Origin: Flavobacterium panacagri | GTDB lineage: Bacteria > Bacteroidota > Bacteroidia > Flavobacteriales > Flavobacteriaceae | Direction: 5' to 3' | NCBI RefSeq assembly: GCF_030378165.1 | Contig: NZ_CP119766.1 | Location: forward strand, 2,046,001-2,110,000 | DNA: 64,000 nt | Notes under the pieces: generated by a model | The model's input: the letters and a program-made list of their open reading frames with translations, nothing else | What the model was told of the DNA's origin: nothing | The model's database searches: none | Program-made: the position numbers and the translations under genes | In this document: positions 51,312-60,368 of the stretch, one piece after another | How the letters are laid out: every line of letters begins with the position of its first letter | How positions within the stretch are numbered: position 1 is the stretch's first letter

Positions 51312-52076
51312 TTATAAATTCTTTTCAGTAAGCCATTTTTCAAGAATTTCATTAAATTCCTGAGGGTGTTCCATCATTGCGGCATGTCCGCATTTGTCAA
51401 TCCAGTATAAAGTTGAATTTGGTAATAATTTATCAAATTCTTCTGCTACATTTGGAGGAGTTACAGAGTCATTTCGACCCCAAATAATGCAAGTTTCAAC
51501 ATCCATTTTAGGCAAATCTTTAGCCATGTTATGGCGAATGGCACTCTTTGCAATGGTTAAAGTTTTGATTAATTTGATTCGGTCGTTAGCCGTCGCATAT
51601 ACTTCATCAATCAAATCGGGAGTTGCAATTTTTGGATCGTAAAATACAGCTTCAGCCTTTGTTTTGATGTATTCGTAATCGCCTCTTCTTGGATAACTGT
51701 CTCCCATTGCACTTTCGTAAAGTCCAGAACTTCCGGTAATTACAAGTCCAGCAACTTTTTCAGGATATAATTTTGTGTGATACAAAGCAATATGTCCTCC
51801 AAGGGAATTTCCTAAGAGAATTACTTTGTCAAAACCTTTAAAAGTGATAAAATCTTTAACGTACTTGGCAAAACTTTTTACGTTCGTTTTTAAAATGCTT
51901 TGTGTGTATATTGGCAAATCTGGGATAACAACTTTATATCCTTTTGTTGGGAAATATTGTGCTACACCATCAAAGTTACTTAGGCCTCCCATTAACCCGT
52001 GAAGAATAACGATAGGTGTACCTTCTCCAGCTTCAAAATAGCTGTATTTGCCTTCTTTTTTGTAGTGTTTGTCCAT
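51312..52076 (-). CDS. alpha/beta-hydrolase
   Basis: A 254-residue alpha/beta-hydrolase. The oxyanion block is 'VILHGLMGGLSNFDG'. The nucleophile elbow 'LLGNSLGGHIAL' has Ser91. The acid is the Asp in 'IIWGRNDSVTPP' and the base the His in 'KCGHAAMMEHPQEF'. The triad is complete. Substrate unknown. It is the first gene to the left of the dcw cluster and transcribed away from it. A TATATTTG box lies just upstream. Confidence 0.9.
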   Translation of the reverse strand: MDKHYKKEGKYSYFEAGEGTPIVILHGLMGGLSNFDGVAQYFPTKGYKVVIPDLPIYTQSILKTNVKSFAKYVKDFITFKGFDKVILLGNSLGGHIALYHTKLYPEKVAGLVITGSSGLYESAMGDSYPRRGDYEYIKTKAEAVFYDPKIATPDLIDEVYATANDRIKLIKTLTIAKSAIRHNMAKDLPKMDVETCIIWGRNDSVTPPNVAEEFDKLLPNSTLYWIDKCGHAAMMEHPQEFNEILEKWLTEKNL

Positions 52077-52103
52077 CTAATCTAATGCCAATTTCAATTT
52101 CGA

Positions 52104-52111
52104 CAAATATA
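52104..52111 (-). promoter_or_regulatory. TAnnTTTG promoter box for the alpha/beta-hydrolase gene
   Basis: TATATTTG on the minus strand, 27 bases upstream of the start codon. Confidence 0.5.
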
Positions 52112-52352
52112 GGGTTAAATAAATAAAAATGAATTTTTGCTGCCATTTTTTAACTAGATAATTTCAGTAGAATTTCTAAATAACTAAAAATCAGTAATTA
52201 ATGGGGTGTTTGGTAAATTATCTAAATGTTAAGAAAACTGCATAATAATCAAATTTTTAAGAAAATTAGCGCATTATTTTTTTGAATGAATAATGGATCT
52301 GTGAATCTGTTAATTAATAGTTAAGGTATTGATTGATTGTTGATTAACAGAA

Positions 52353-52409
52353 GTGGTAGCAAAGTGGTTAAACTTATTAACAAAGTGGTATAAAGTGGTA
52401 AAATGTGGT
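52353..52409 (+). promoter_or_regulatory. GTGGT repeat array, probable MraZ operator
   Basis: GTGGT occurs at 52353, 52364, 52385, 52395 and 52405. The last three are spaced exactly 10 bases apart and sit in an AAAGTGGTnn context. MraZ is known to bind direct TGGG repeats (E. coli) or AAAGTG[T/G] repeats (Mycoplasma) with a 10-base period in front of its own gene. The array overlaps the region where the -33 element would be. Confidence 0.75.
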
Positions 52410-52420
52410 AAAATTTTTTA

Positions 52421-52428
52421 TATTTTTG
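52421..52428 (+). promoter_or_regulatory. mraZ/dcw cluster promoter box
   Basis: TATTTTTG, 11 bases after the last GTGGT repeat and 26 bases before the mraZ start. Confidence 0.65.
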
Positions 52429-52430
52429 CT

Positions 52431-52446
52431 GTATAACATGTTATAC
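52431..52446. promoter_or_regulatory. perfect 16-bp palindrome at the mraZ transcript start
   Basis: GTATAACATGTTATAC, two bases after the -7 box and seven before the TTG start codon. It could be a second operator or a 5' hairpin of the message. Confidence 0.55.
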
Positions 52447-52453
52447 TAGTTTT

Positions 52454-52927
52454 TTGAACACAATTGTTGGAACATACGAATGTAAAGTCGATGCTAAAGG
52501 AAGGCTGATGATGCCTGCACCTTTGAAAAAGCAGTTGACAGCTTCACTTCAAGACGGATTTGTTTTGAAGCGTTCTGTGTTTCAGCCGTGTTTAGAGTTG
52601 TATCCTATGGTAGAGTGGGATGCAATGATGAAAAAAATCAACAAGCTTAATCGCTTTGTAAAGAAGAACAACGATTTCATTAGAAGGTTTACTGCTGGTG
52701 TTAAAGTGGTTGAGGTTGATGCATTGGGGAGATTACTGGTGCCAAAAGATTTGGTAACGTTTGCCAGTATTTCTAAAGATGTGGTTTTTTCATCGGCTGT
52801 TAATATTGTAGAGATCTGGGATAAGGATTTATACGAAAAATCAATAAGCGGCGAAGATATGGATTTTGCAGATTTAGCCGAAGAAGTAATGGGAAATATT
52901 AATGACGACGACAATGGAATATCATAA
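52454..52927 (+). CDS. mraZ: transcriptional regulator MraZ
   Basis: A 157-residue MraZ, first gene of the dcw cluster, beginning with a TTG at 52454; no ATG is available. It has two AbrB-like SpoVT half-domains: 'IVGTYECKVDAKGRLMMPAPLKKQL' (1-30) and 'VEVDALGRLLVPKDLVTFASI' (about 83-105), each with the DxxGR signature. MraZ is a DNA-binding repressor of the dcw operon in E. coli. The GTGGT array upstream is its likely binding site. It overlaps rsmH by 26 bases. Confidence 0.94.
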   Translation: MNTIVGTYECKVDAKGRLMMPAPLKKQLTASLQDGFVLKRSVFQPCLELYPMVEWDAMMKKINKLNRFVKKNNDFIRRFTAGVKVVEVDALGRLLVPKDLVTFASISKDVVFSSAVNIVEIWDKDLYEKSISGEDMDFADLAEEVMGNINDDDNGIS

Positions 52928-53810
52928 TCCGGTTTTGCTTCATCCAACAGTTGATGGTTTAGATATTAAACCTGATGGTGTGTATGTAGATGTTACGTTT
53001 GGAGGCGGTGGTCATTCAAAAGAGATTTTAAAAAGATTAGGACCAAACGGAAGGCTGTTTGCATTTGACCAAGACGAAGATGCGTTGGCAAATGCATTAC
53101 CAGATGAAAGGTTCACTTTGATAAATGAGAATTTTAGGTTCATAAAAAGGTTTTTACGTTTTCATGGAGTAAAAGAGGTTGATGGAATTTTGGCAGATTT
53201 GGGAGTTTCATCACATCAGTTTGATGTTCCAGAAAGAGGTTTTTCAACCCGTTTTGATGCCGAATTAGATATGCGGATGAGTCAGAAAAATGATTTAAAT
53301 GCTTACCGAGTGGTTAACGAATATGAAGAACAGGATTTACGTCGTGTTTTTTTTGATTATGGGGAGTTGAAAAATGCACCGGTTTTAGCAAGGACAATTG
53401 TAGAAGCTAGAAAAGATTATCCGATCAAAACGACAGACGAATTAAAAGACGTTCTGAAAAAGTTTTTGCCAGAGAAAGTTCGAAATAAAATTTTGGCCCA
53501 GATTTATCAGGCAATAAGAATTGAGGTAAATCAAGAAATGGATGTTTTGAAAGAGTTTATTGAGCAGTCACTAGAGATTTTAAAACCGGGTGGAAGATTT
53601 TCAGTAATATCTTATCATTCGTTAGAAGATCGTCTGGTAAAAAGATTTATCAAAAACGGAATGTTTGAAGGAGAACCAGAAAGAGATTTTTACGGAAACT
53701 TTTCAGTTCCATTCAAAACAATTGGAAAATTGATTGTTCCAGATAATGAAGAAATCAAGATAAATAATAGAGCAAGAAGTGCCAAATTAAGGATTGCTGA
53801 AAAGGTATAA
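52902..53810 (+). CDS. rsmH: 16S rRNA (cytosine1402-N4)-methyltransferase RsmH
   Basis: A 302-residue MraW/RsmH, SAM-dependent enzyme that methylates N4 of C1402 in 16S rRNA. SAM motif 'YVDVTFGGGGHSKEILKRLG' is near the N-terminus, 'DGILADLGVSSHQFDVPERGFS' and 'FSVISYHSLEDRLVKRFIK' are family signatures, and the C-terminus 'NNRARSAKLRIAEK' is conserved. Starts at ATG 52902 or 52914 are both inside mraZ, so translation is coupled. The length is typical. Confidence 0.95.
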   Translation: MTTTMEYHNPVLLHPTVDGLDIKPDGVYVDVTFGGGGHSKEILKRLGPNGRLFAFDQDEDALANALPDERFTLINENFRFIKRFLRFHGVKEVDGILADLGVSSHQFDVPERGFSTRFDAELDMRMSQKNDLNAYRVVNEYEEQDLRRVFFDYGELKNAPVLARTIVEARKDYPIKTTDELKDVLKKFLPEKVRNKILAQIYQAIRIEVNQEMDVLKEFIEQSLEILKPGGRFSVISYHSLEDRLVKRFIKNGMFEGEPERDFYGNFSVPFKTIGKLIVPDNEEIKINNRARSAKLRIAEKV

Positions 53811-53831
53811 TATATATTAAGGTAGGAAAAA

Positions 53832-54179
53832 ATGAAAAGTGGCGTATTTGGCATATTAAAAGCAAGGTTCCTGATTCATGAAGATGCAGTAAAAAACTGG
53901 AGATTTATTGTCTTTATAATTCTGCTGGCTATTTTGATGATTGCCAATACACAGCGATACGAACAAAAGGTTTTTGAAATCGCAAAATTAAATAATGAAG
54001 TAAAAGAACTAAGATCGGAGTTTGTAGATCGACGTTCAGAATTGATGAAGCTAAAAATGGAGTCAACCATTTCGGATAAAATGTTAGAAAAACAAATTTT
54101 TCCGTCGACAGTTCCTCCAGTGAAAATAGAAGTTAAAAAAGAAGAAGAAAAAAGTTTCTTTAAAAGAATATGGCAGTAG
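53832..54179 (+). CDS. ftsL: FtsL-like cell-division protein
   Basis: A 115-residue bitopic membrane protein between rsmH and ftsI, the place of ftsL in the dcw cluster. Cytoplasmic N-terminus (1-25), one membrane helix 'FIVFIILLAILMIAN' and a periplasmic coiled coil ('IAKLNNEVKELRSEFVDRRSELMKLKMES') with the length and heptad spacing of FtsL. FtsL sequences are poorly conserved, so the assignment rests on position and topology. Its end overlaps ftsI by ten bases. Confidence 0.82.
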   Translation: MKSGVFGILKARFLIHEDAVKNWRFIVFIILLAILMIANTQRYEQKVFEIAKLNNEVKELRSEFVDRRSELMKLKMESTISDKMLEKQIFPSTVPPVKIEVKKEEEKSFFKRIWQ

Positions 54180-56179
54180 ACGATAAACATATATCCTACA
54201 GAATTTACCTCGTAGCAGTTTTCATCTTTTTGATGGCAATTGCTATTGTCGTTAAATTGACCAATATTCAATGGGTTCAGGGAGATTATTACAGACAACT
54301 GGCAAAACAGCGTACTGTTAAAAATTTTGTAATCCCAGCCAACAAAGGAAATATATATTCTGCTGATGGAAGTTTACTGGCAACTTCAATCCCGAATTAT
54401 GAAATTCGTTTTGATGCCAAAGCACCAAAAACAGAAACTTTTGAGAAGTATGTAAAACCATTGTCAGATTCATTGGCAACAGTTTTGGATAAGCCGAGCA
54501 GTTATTTTCAAAAGGAATTAAGAAAAGCACGTGAGAATAAAAATCGTTATTATTTGATTGCCCGAAAATTGAGTTATACAGAATATGTGAAAATAAAAAG
54601 TTTTCCATTATTCAATTTAGGAGCTTTTAAGGGTGGAATTATAGTAGAGCAGGAAACCGTTAGAAAACATCCTATAGGTAAAATTGCTGAAAGGACTATT
54701 GGTTATGACAAAATTGATCCAGCAACTGGAGTAGAAGTTGGAAAAGGAATTGAATGGGCTTTTAAAAATTACCTGAACGGAAAAGACGGTAAAATTTTAA
54801 AACAAAAAATTGCAAAAGGGCAGTGGAAACCAATTCGTGATGTTAACGAAGTAGATCCAGTTGATGGTTATGATGTTATTTCTACGATAGATGTTTTTAT
54901 TCAGGATATTGCGCATCATGCTTTGCTGAAACAATTGGAAGATTATGAAGCAGATCACGGTTGTGTGGTAGTGATGGAAACAGAAACGGGACATGTAAAA
55001 GCAATTTCGAATTTAGGAAGAGCAGAAGACGGATCATATTATGAAACAACAAATTATGCAATTGCTGAATCTCACGAGCCAGGATCAACTTTTAAATTAG
55101 TTGATTTAATGGCGATTTTAGAAGATAAAGTAGCCGATACAAGTACCGTTTATGACAGCCACAATGGCGTGGTTAAATATTATGGAAGATCAGTTCGTGA
55201 TTCGCATAATGGAGGTTACGGAAAAGTTTCATTAGCTCGCGGATTCGAACTTTCGTCAAATACTGTAATGGTTCAGGCAGTTTATGAGGCATATAAAAGC
55301 AATCCGTCAAAATTTGTAAACCATATTAATAGTTACGGGTTAAATAAAACGTTGGGATTGCATTTTAAAGGAGAAGGAAGACCGTACATTCCACAGCCAG
55401 GAGATAAACATTGGTCGGGAACTACGCTTCCATGGATGGCTTTTGGATATAATGTTTCGGTTACACCAATGCAAACTTTAGCACTATACAATTCAGTTGC
55501 TAATAATGGCGTAATGGTAAAACCACAGTTTGTATCAGAAATTAAAGAATGGAACAAAACCATAAAAAAGTTTGATGTAGAGGTTATAAACCCGAGAGTT
55601 TGTTCGCCAGAAACGCTTAAAAAAGTGAGAGCAGTTTTGCAGAATGTGGTAAAAAAAGGAACCGGTTCTAAATTGTATTCGAAAGATTTTTCGATGGCAG
55701 GAAAAACAGGAACAGCCCAAATGAATTATGGTGGGAAAGAAGGAAAATCAGCGTTGTATTATGCGTCTTCATTCGTAGGGTATTTTCCTGCTGATCATCC
55801 GAAATATTCTTGTATTGTAGTGGTTCATAAACCAAATACATCAAAAAACAACTATTTCGGAGCAGATGTAGCTGGGCCAGTTTTCAAAAGAATTGCTCAA
55901 AAGATATTTACAGATGCACCGTCAACTAATAAAATTAAAAAATTAGATACTAGGATTCCAAAGCAGGATGATAGTTATAATAAATATACTGCAGAGGCCA
56001 ATAAGAAAATCAATCAGATTCCGAATCTAAAAGGAATGCCAGGAATGGACGCCATTGCTTTACTGGAAAATTTAGGTTTAAAAGTAAAAGTAAATGGAAT
56101 GGGGAAAGTAAAAAATCAATCGATTCAAGCAGGAACCAGTATTAGCAAAAACACAACAATTGTACTAGAATTATCGTGA
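54170..56179 (+). CDS. ftsI: septal peptidoglycan transpeptidase FtsI (PBP3-type) with C-terminal PASTA domain
   Basis: A 669-residue class B penicillin-binding protein. A membrane anchor at about residues 10-30 ('IYLVAVFIFLMAIAIVVKL') is followed by the N-terminal dimerisation domain. The transpeptidase domain has SxxK at about residue 306 ('EPGSTFKLV'), SxN in 'FELSSNTVMV' and KTGTA at about residue 511. Residues about 612-669 form one PASTA domain ('IPNLKGMPGMDAIALLENLG'), which enterobacterial FtsI lacks. It makes septal cross-links at division. It overlaps murE by four bases. Confidence 0.95.
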   Translation: MAVDDKHISYRIYLVAVFIFLMAIAIVVKLTNIQWVQGDYYRQLAKQRTVKNFVIPANKGNIYSADGSLLATSIPNYEIRFDAKAPKTETFEKYVKPLSDSLATVLDKPSSYFQKELRKARENKNRYYLIARKLSYTEYVKIKSFPLFNLGAFKGGIIVEQETVRKHPIGKIAERTIGYDKIDPATGVEVGKGIEWAFKNYLNGKDGKILKQKIAKGQWKPIRDVNEVDPVDGYDVISTIDVFIQDIAHHALLKQLEDYEADHGCVVVMETETGHVKAISNLGRAEDGSYYETTNYAIAESHEPGSTFKLVDLMAILEDKVADTSTVYDSHNGVVKYYGRSVRDSHNGGYGKVSLARGFELSSNTVMVQAVYEAYKSNPSKFVNHINSYGLNKTLGLHFKGEGRPYIPQPGDKHWSGTTLPWMAFGYNVSVTPMQTLALYNSVANNGVMVKPQFVSEIKEWNKTIKKFDVEVINPRVCSPETLKKVRAVLQNVVKKGTGSKLYSKDFSMAGKTGTAQMNYGGKEGKSALYYASSFVGYFPADHPKYSCIVVVHKPNTSKNNYFGADVAGPVFKRIAQKIFTDAPSTNKIKKLDTRIPKQDDSYNKYTAEANKKINQIPNLKGMPGMDAIALLENLGLKVKVNGMGKVKNQSIQAGTSISKNTTIVLELS

Positions 56180-57639
56180 AAGTATTAAAAGACATATTAT
56201 ATAAAGTAGCTATTGAATCTGTAAAAGGTTCAACAGAAACTCCTGTTCAGAAAATTGAATTTGATTCACGTAAGGTAGAAGCAAATGATGTTTTTGTGGC
56301 TATTCGTGGTTCGCTTTCAGATGGGCATGATTATATTGAAAAAGCAATTCAGCTTGGAGCGAAAGCGATTATCTGTGATACGCTTCCAGAAAATATAGCA
56401 AGCGAAGTAACATATATTCAGGTAAAAGACACCAATACAGCTTTGGCTTTTATGGCAGCTAATTATTTTGAAGATCCTTCTGCAAAATTAAAATTAGTCG
56501 GTGTAACGGGTACGAACGGAAAAACAACAATTGCTTCTCTATTGTTTCAATTGTTTCAAAAAGCAGGTTTTAAAGTAGGGTTATTATCAACTGTAAAAAT
56601 CGTAGTAGATCAAACGGAATTTCCTGCAACGCATACAACGCCAGATTCTTTGACGATCAATCATTATTTAAATGAAATGGTTGAAGCTGGAGTTACACAT
56701 TGTTTCATGGAAGTAAGTTCGCATGGAATTCACCAAAAACGTACAGAAGCTTTACATTTTGTGGGCGGCATTTTCACGAATCTTTCTCACGATCACTTGG
56801 ATTACCATCCAACGTTTGCAGAATATAGAGATGTGAAAAAATCATTTTTTGACTCACTTCCAAAATCAGCATTTGTATTGTCAAATATTGATGATAAAAA
56901 TGGTTCTGTAATGCTTCAGAATACCGTGGCTAAAAAACTGACTTATGCTTTAAAATCTTATGCGGATTATAGAGCGCAGATTTTAGAAAGCCAATTGTCA
57001 GGATTATTATTGAAAATTAACGATAATGAAGTTTGGGTAAAGCTAATCGGTACTTTCAATGCTTACAATGTTTTAGCGATTTATGGAACAGCAGTTGAGC
57101 TTGGGATTGATAGTCTTGAGGCATTGCGTTTATTGTCCGATTTAGAAAGTGTTTCAGGTCGTTTTCAGTACATCGTTTCAGATGGTGGCATTACCGCTGT
57201 TGTAGATTATGCACATACACCAGACGCTTTAGAAAATGTTCTAAAAACTATAAATGATATTCGTACTAAAAACGAACAATTGATTACAGTTGTGGGTTGC
57301 GGAGGAAATCGAGACAAGACCAAACGTCCAATTATGGCTAAGATTGCTTCAGATTTAAGTGATAAAGCAGTTTTGACTTCGGATAATCCAAGAAATGAAG
57401 ATCCGGAAGTTATTTTGGATGAAATGGAGCAGGGAGTGGAACCTCAGAATTATAAAAAAATGCTTCGAATTACAGATAGAAAACAGGCAATTAAAACCGC
57501 TTGTCAATTAGCAGAAGCAAAAGATATTATCCTGATTGCAGGAAAAGGACACGAAACCTATCAGGAAATAAATGGTGTCCGTCATCATTTTGATGATATG
57601 GAAACAATTAAAGAAATTTTAGAACAATTAAACAAATAA
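56176..57639 (+). CDS. murE: UDP-N-acetylmuramoyl-tripeptide synthetase MurE, meso-DAP type
   Basis: A 487-residue Mur ligase adding the third residue to the peptide stem of lipid precursors. P-loop 'VTGTNGKTTIASLLFQLF' at about 110-127, 'CFMEVSSHGIHQKRTEAL' and 'FTNLSHDHLDYHPTFAEY' in the middle domain, and 'SDNPRNEDP' in the C-terminal domain. The DNPR motif is that of meso-diaminopimelate-specific MurE, so Gram-negative-type peptidoglycan is expected. murF does not follow, unlike in E. coli. It ends 80 bases before mraY. Confidence 0.95.
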   Translation: MKVLKDILYKVAIESVKGSTETPVQKIEFDSRKVEANDVFVAIRGSLSDGHDYIEKAIQLGAKAIICDTLPENIASEVTYIQVKDTNTALAFMAANYFEDPSAKLKLVGVTGTNGKTTIASLLFQLFQKAGFKVGLLSTVKIVVDQTEFPATHTTPDSLTINHYLNEMVEAGVTHCFMEVSSHGIHQKRTEALHFVGGIFTNLSHDHLDYHPTFAEYRDVKKSFFDSLPKSAFVLSNIDDKNGSVMLQNTVAKKLTYALKSYADYRAQILESQLSGLLLKINDNEVWVKLIGTFNAYNVLAIYGTAVELGIDSLEALRLLSDLESVSGRFQYIVSDGGITAVVDYAHTPDALENVLKTINDIRTKNEQLITVVGCGGNRDKTKRPIMAKIASDLSDKAVLTSDNPRNEDPEVILDEMEQGVEPQNYKKMLRITDRKQAIKTACQLAEAKDIILIAGKGHETYQEINGVRHHFDDMETIKEILEQLNK

Positions 57640-57719
57640 CAATCAATTATTAAGTTCAAATACCACCAAAATGATTGGAATTTGGAATTTCAAAATTGGA
57701 ATTTAAAAAATAGAAAACT

Positions 57720-58952
57720 ATGCTGTACTATTTATTTGAATATTTTGACAAAACATTGGACGTTCCTGGAACAGGAGTTTTCCAGTACATCACATTTAGA
57801 TCGGCTTTAGCATTTATGCTTTCATTGCTTTTGTCAACTATTTATGGTAAAAGGGTAATTAACTTTTTGCGCCGTCAGCAAGTTGGAGAAACGGTTCGTG
57901 AGCTTGGTCTTGCTGGTCAGAATGAGAAAGCTGGTACGCCAACAATGGGGGGGCTAATTATCATTTTTGCCACATTGATTCCGGTTTTGTTATTCGCAAG
58001 ACTGCATAACATTTATATCGTATTGCTGATTGTAACTACGTTATGGATGGGAACGATTGGATTTGTAGATGATTATATCAAAATATTCAAAAAAGATAAA
58101 CAAGGATTAAAAGGAATTTTTAAAGTAATTGGTCAGGTTGGTTTAGGAATCATTGTAGGAACAGTTCTTTATTTTAATCCTGCAGTTACAGTAAGAACAG
58201 ATACAGGACGTACAGATGTTTTTAGAACAGCTGCTAATACAACGGTTGTACTTCCTGCGCCAATTGAAGAGAAATCTACAGCAACAACAATTCCGTTTGT
58301 AAAAAACAACGAATTTGATTATGCCGAAGTATTGTCTTTTATGGGAGATGGATACGAAAAATGGGCTTGGTTAATTTTTATTCCTGTAGTAATTTTTATT
58401 ATCACAGCAGTTTCAAACGGAGCAAATCTAACAGATGGAATTGACGGACTCGCGGCGGGAACCTCTGCAATTTCTGTCCTCGCGCTCGGGATTTTCACGT
58501 TCGTTTCAGGAAATATCATTTTTTCGAATTATCTGAATATTATGTATATCCCCAATTCAGGAGAAATGACGGTCTTTATATCGGCCTTTGTGGGTGCATT
58601 GATTGGTTTTCTTTGGTACAACTCTTATCCGGCATCTGTTTTTATGGGGGATACTGGAAGTTTAACAATTGGTGGTATCATTGCAGTTTTAGCTATTGCA
58701 GTTCGAAAAGAAATACTGATTGTTTTATTCTGTGGAATTTTCTTAGCAGAAAGTGCTTCAGTCGTAATTCAGGTGTTTTATTTTAAATATACAAAGAAAC
58801 GTTTTGGAGAAGGAAGAAGAATTTTTCTAATGGCGCCTTTGCATCATCATTATCAAAAGAAAGGATATCACGAAAGTAAAATCGTAACCCGTTTCTGGAT
58901 TGTTGCTGTCATGTTAGCCATTTTATCAATCATCACCCTAAAATTAAGATAA
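57720..58952 (+). CDS. mraY: phospho-N-acetylmuramoyl-pentapeptide-transferase MraY
   Basis: A 410-residue inner-membrane enzyme that attaches the UDP-MurNAc-pentapeptide to undecaprenyl phosphate (lipid I). Hallmarks: '[18 protein letters not shown]', '[17 protein letters not shown]' (DDxxK/D), '[15 protein letters not shown]', '[16 protein letters not shown]' and '[16 protein letters not shown]'. It is about 50 residues longer than E. coli MraY; the extra part is a loop at residues about 160-200 ('[20 protein letters not shown]'), as in other Bacteroidetes. Its stop overlaps the murD start by one base. Confidence 0.96.
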   Translation: MLYYLFEYFDKTLDVPGTGVFQYITFRSALAFMLSLLLSTIYGKRVINFLRRQQVGETVRELGLAGQNEKAGTPTMGGLIIIFATLIPVLLFARLHNIYIVLLIVTTLWMGTIGFVDDYIKIFKKDKQGLKGIFKVIGQVGLGIIVGTVLYFNPAVTVRTDTGRTDVFRTAANTTVVLPAPIEEKSTATTIPFVKNNEFDYAEVLSFMGDGYEKWAWLIFIPVVIFIITAVSNGANLTDGIDGLAAGTSAISVLALGIFTFVSGNIIFSNYLNIMYIPNSGEMTVFISAFVGALIGFLWYNSYPASVFMGDTGSLTIGGIIAVLAIAVRKEILIVLFCGIFLAESASVVIQVFYFKYTKKRFGEGRRIFLMAPLHHHYQKKGYHESKIVTRFWIVAVMLAILSIITLKLR

Positions 58953-60283
58953 TGAGATTAGTTGTATTGGGGGGAGGAGAAAGCGGAGTTGGAACCGCGA
59001 TCCTCGGTAAAAAGCAAGGATACGACGTTTTTGTATCGGATTTTGGAAAGATAAAAGAGAGTTATAAAGAAGTTCTTATCATTAATAAAATTGCCTGGGA
59101 AGAGGAACAGCATACAGAAGATTTAATCCTGAATGCAGACGTGGTAATGAAAAGCCCAGGAATTCCAGATAAATCTCCGATAGTAAAAAAACTATTCGCA
59201 GCTGGAGTTAAAGTGATTTCGGAAATTGAATTTGCAATTCCTTATACAGAAGCAATGACAATTGGAATTACGGGAAGTAATGGTAAAACCACCACCACGA
59301 TGCTGACACATCATTTGCTGAAATATGCAGGATTAAACGTCGGATTGGGAGGGAATATCGGGAAAAGCTTTGCCTGGCAGGTAGCCGAAAATAAATTTGA
59401 TGCCTACGTTCTTGAATTAAGCAGTTTTCAGTTAGACGGAATAATAAATTACCGGCCAGATATTGCGATAATAACAAATATAAGTCCGGATCATTTGGAT
59501 CGATACGATTATAAATATGAAAATTATATCAATTCAAAGTTTCGAATAACCATGAACCAGACGGAAAGCGATTATCTCATTTATGATGCAGATGATGTGG
59601 CAAGTGTAGAATGGTTAAAAAACAACAAAACAAAAGCAAAATTAATTCCTTTTTCATTGACAAAAACATTTGACGAAGGAGCTTCTATAAATAACAACAA
59701 AATGGAAATAAAGATCAACCAAGAAGAGTTTACAATGGATACAGAACACATTGCGTTAGAAGGAAAACATAATATGAAAAACGCCATGGCAGCAAGCTCT
59801 GTAGCAAAGTTGATGCAAATTAGAAATGCAACGATTCGTGAAAGTTTATCTAATTTCCAAGGTGTTGAACACCGTTTAGAAAAAGTATTAAAAATACAAA
59901 ACGTCCAATATATCAATGATTCAAAAGCGACAAATGTAAATGCAACGTTCTTCGCTTTAGACAGTATGAATGTACCGACAGTTTGGATTGTTGGTGGTGT
60001 TGATAAAGGAAATGATTACAACGAATTAATGTCATTGGTTCGTGAAAAAGTAAAAGCAATTATTTGTTTAGGTGTTGACAACCGTAAAATTATTGATGCA
60101 TTTGGAAATGTAGTGGATATTATGGTTGAAGTGAACAATATGAATGATGCTGTAAAAACGGCTCAAAGATTAACAGAAAAAGGAGATGCCGTTTTATTAT
60201 CTCCAGCCTGTGCAAGTTTCGATTTATTCGAAAACTACGAAGATAGAGGAAGACAGTTTAAGCAAGCGGTGCACAATTTATAG
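58952..60283 (+). CDS. murD: UDP-N-acetylmuramoyl-L-alanine:D-glutamate ligase MurD
   Basis: A 443-residue Mur ligase. 'LVVLGGGESGVGTAIL' is the N-terminal nucleotide-like fold; P-loop 'TIGITGSNGKTTTTMLTHHL' near residue 110; 'NISPDHLDRYD' and 'YINDSKATNVNATFFALDSM' are family signatures. It adds D-Glu to UDP-MurNAc-L-Ala in the cytoplasm. Start ATG overlaps the mraY stop by one base. An inverted repeat lies between it and ftsW. Confidence 0.95.
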   Translation: MRLVVLGGGESGVGTAILGKKQGYDVFVSDFGKIKESYKEVLIINKIAWEEEQHTEDLILNADVVMKSPGIPDKSPIVKKLFAAGVKVISEIEFAIPYTEAMTIGITGSNGKTTTTMLTHHLLKYAGLNVGLGGNIGKSFAWQVAENKFDAYVLELSSFQLDGIINYRPDIAIITNISPDHLDRYDYKYENYINSKFRITMNQTESDYLIYDADDVASVEWLKNNKTKAKLIPFSLTKTFDEGASINNNKMEIKINQEEFTMDTEHIALEGKHNMKNAMAASSVAKLMQIRNATIRESLSNFQGVEHRLEKVLKIQNVQYINDSKATNVNATFFALDSMNVPTVWIVGGVDKGNDYNELMSLVREKVKAIICLGVDNRKIIDAFGNVVDIMVEVNNMNDAVKTAQRLTEKGDAVLLSPACASFDLFENYEDRGRQFKQAVHNL

Positions 60284-60296
60284 ATGATAGTTTAAA

Positions 60297-60343
60297 GTTT
60301 CAAGTTTCAGGTTTCACGTTAAGCCGAACCTGAAACTTGAAAC
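60297..60343. repeat. hairpin between murD and ftsW
   Basis: GTTTCAAGTTTCAGGTT and AACCTGAAACTTGAAAC are exact inverted copies of 17 bases around a ten-base loop; a further direct piece AAACCTGAAACA follows. No T-run, so it is not a standard terminator, but it could form a strong RNA hairpin within the dcw transcript. Confidence 0.75.
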
Positions 60344-60368
60344 AAAAGAAACCTGAAACAAAACGATT

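Larger units (their letters stand above)
52077..52453. other. 377-base divergent region between the hydrolase gene and mraZ
   Basis: It contains the hydrolase promoter box (52104-52111, minus), a 240-base AT-rich stretch with no gene, then the mraZ control region with five GTGGT repeats, a TATTTTTG box and a 16-bp palindrome. Confidence 0.7.

Noticed and set aside
52077..52453. Replication origin in the AT-rich gap before mraZ
   Set aside because: I see no cluster of DnaA boxes (TTATCCACA-like); the repeats are GTGGT and fit MraZ.
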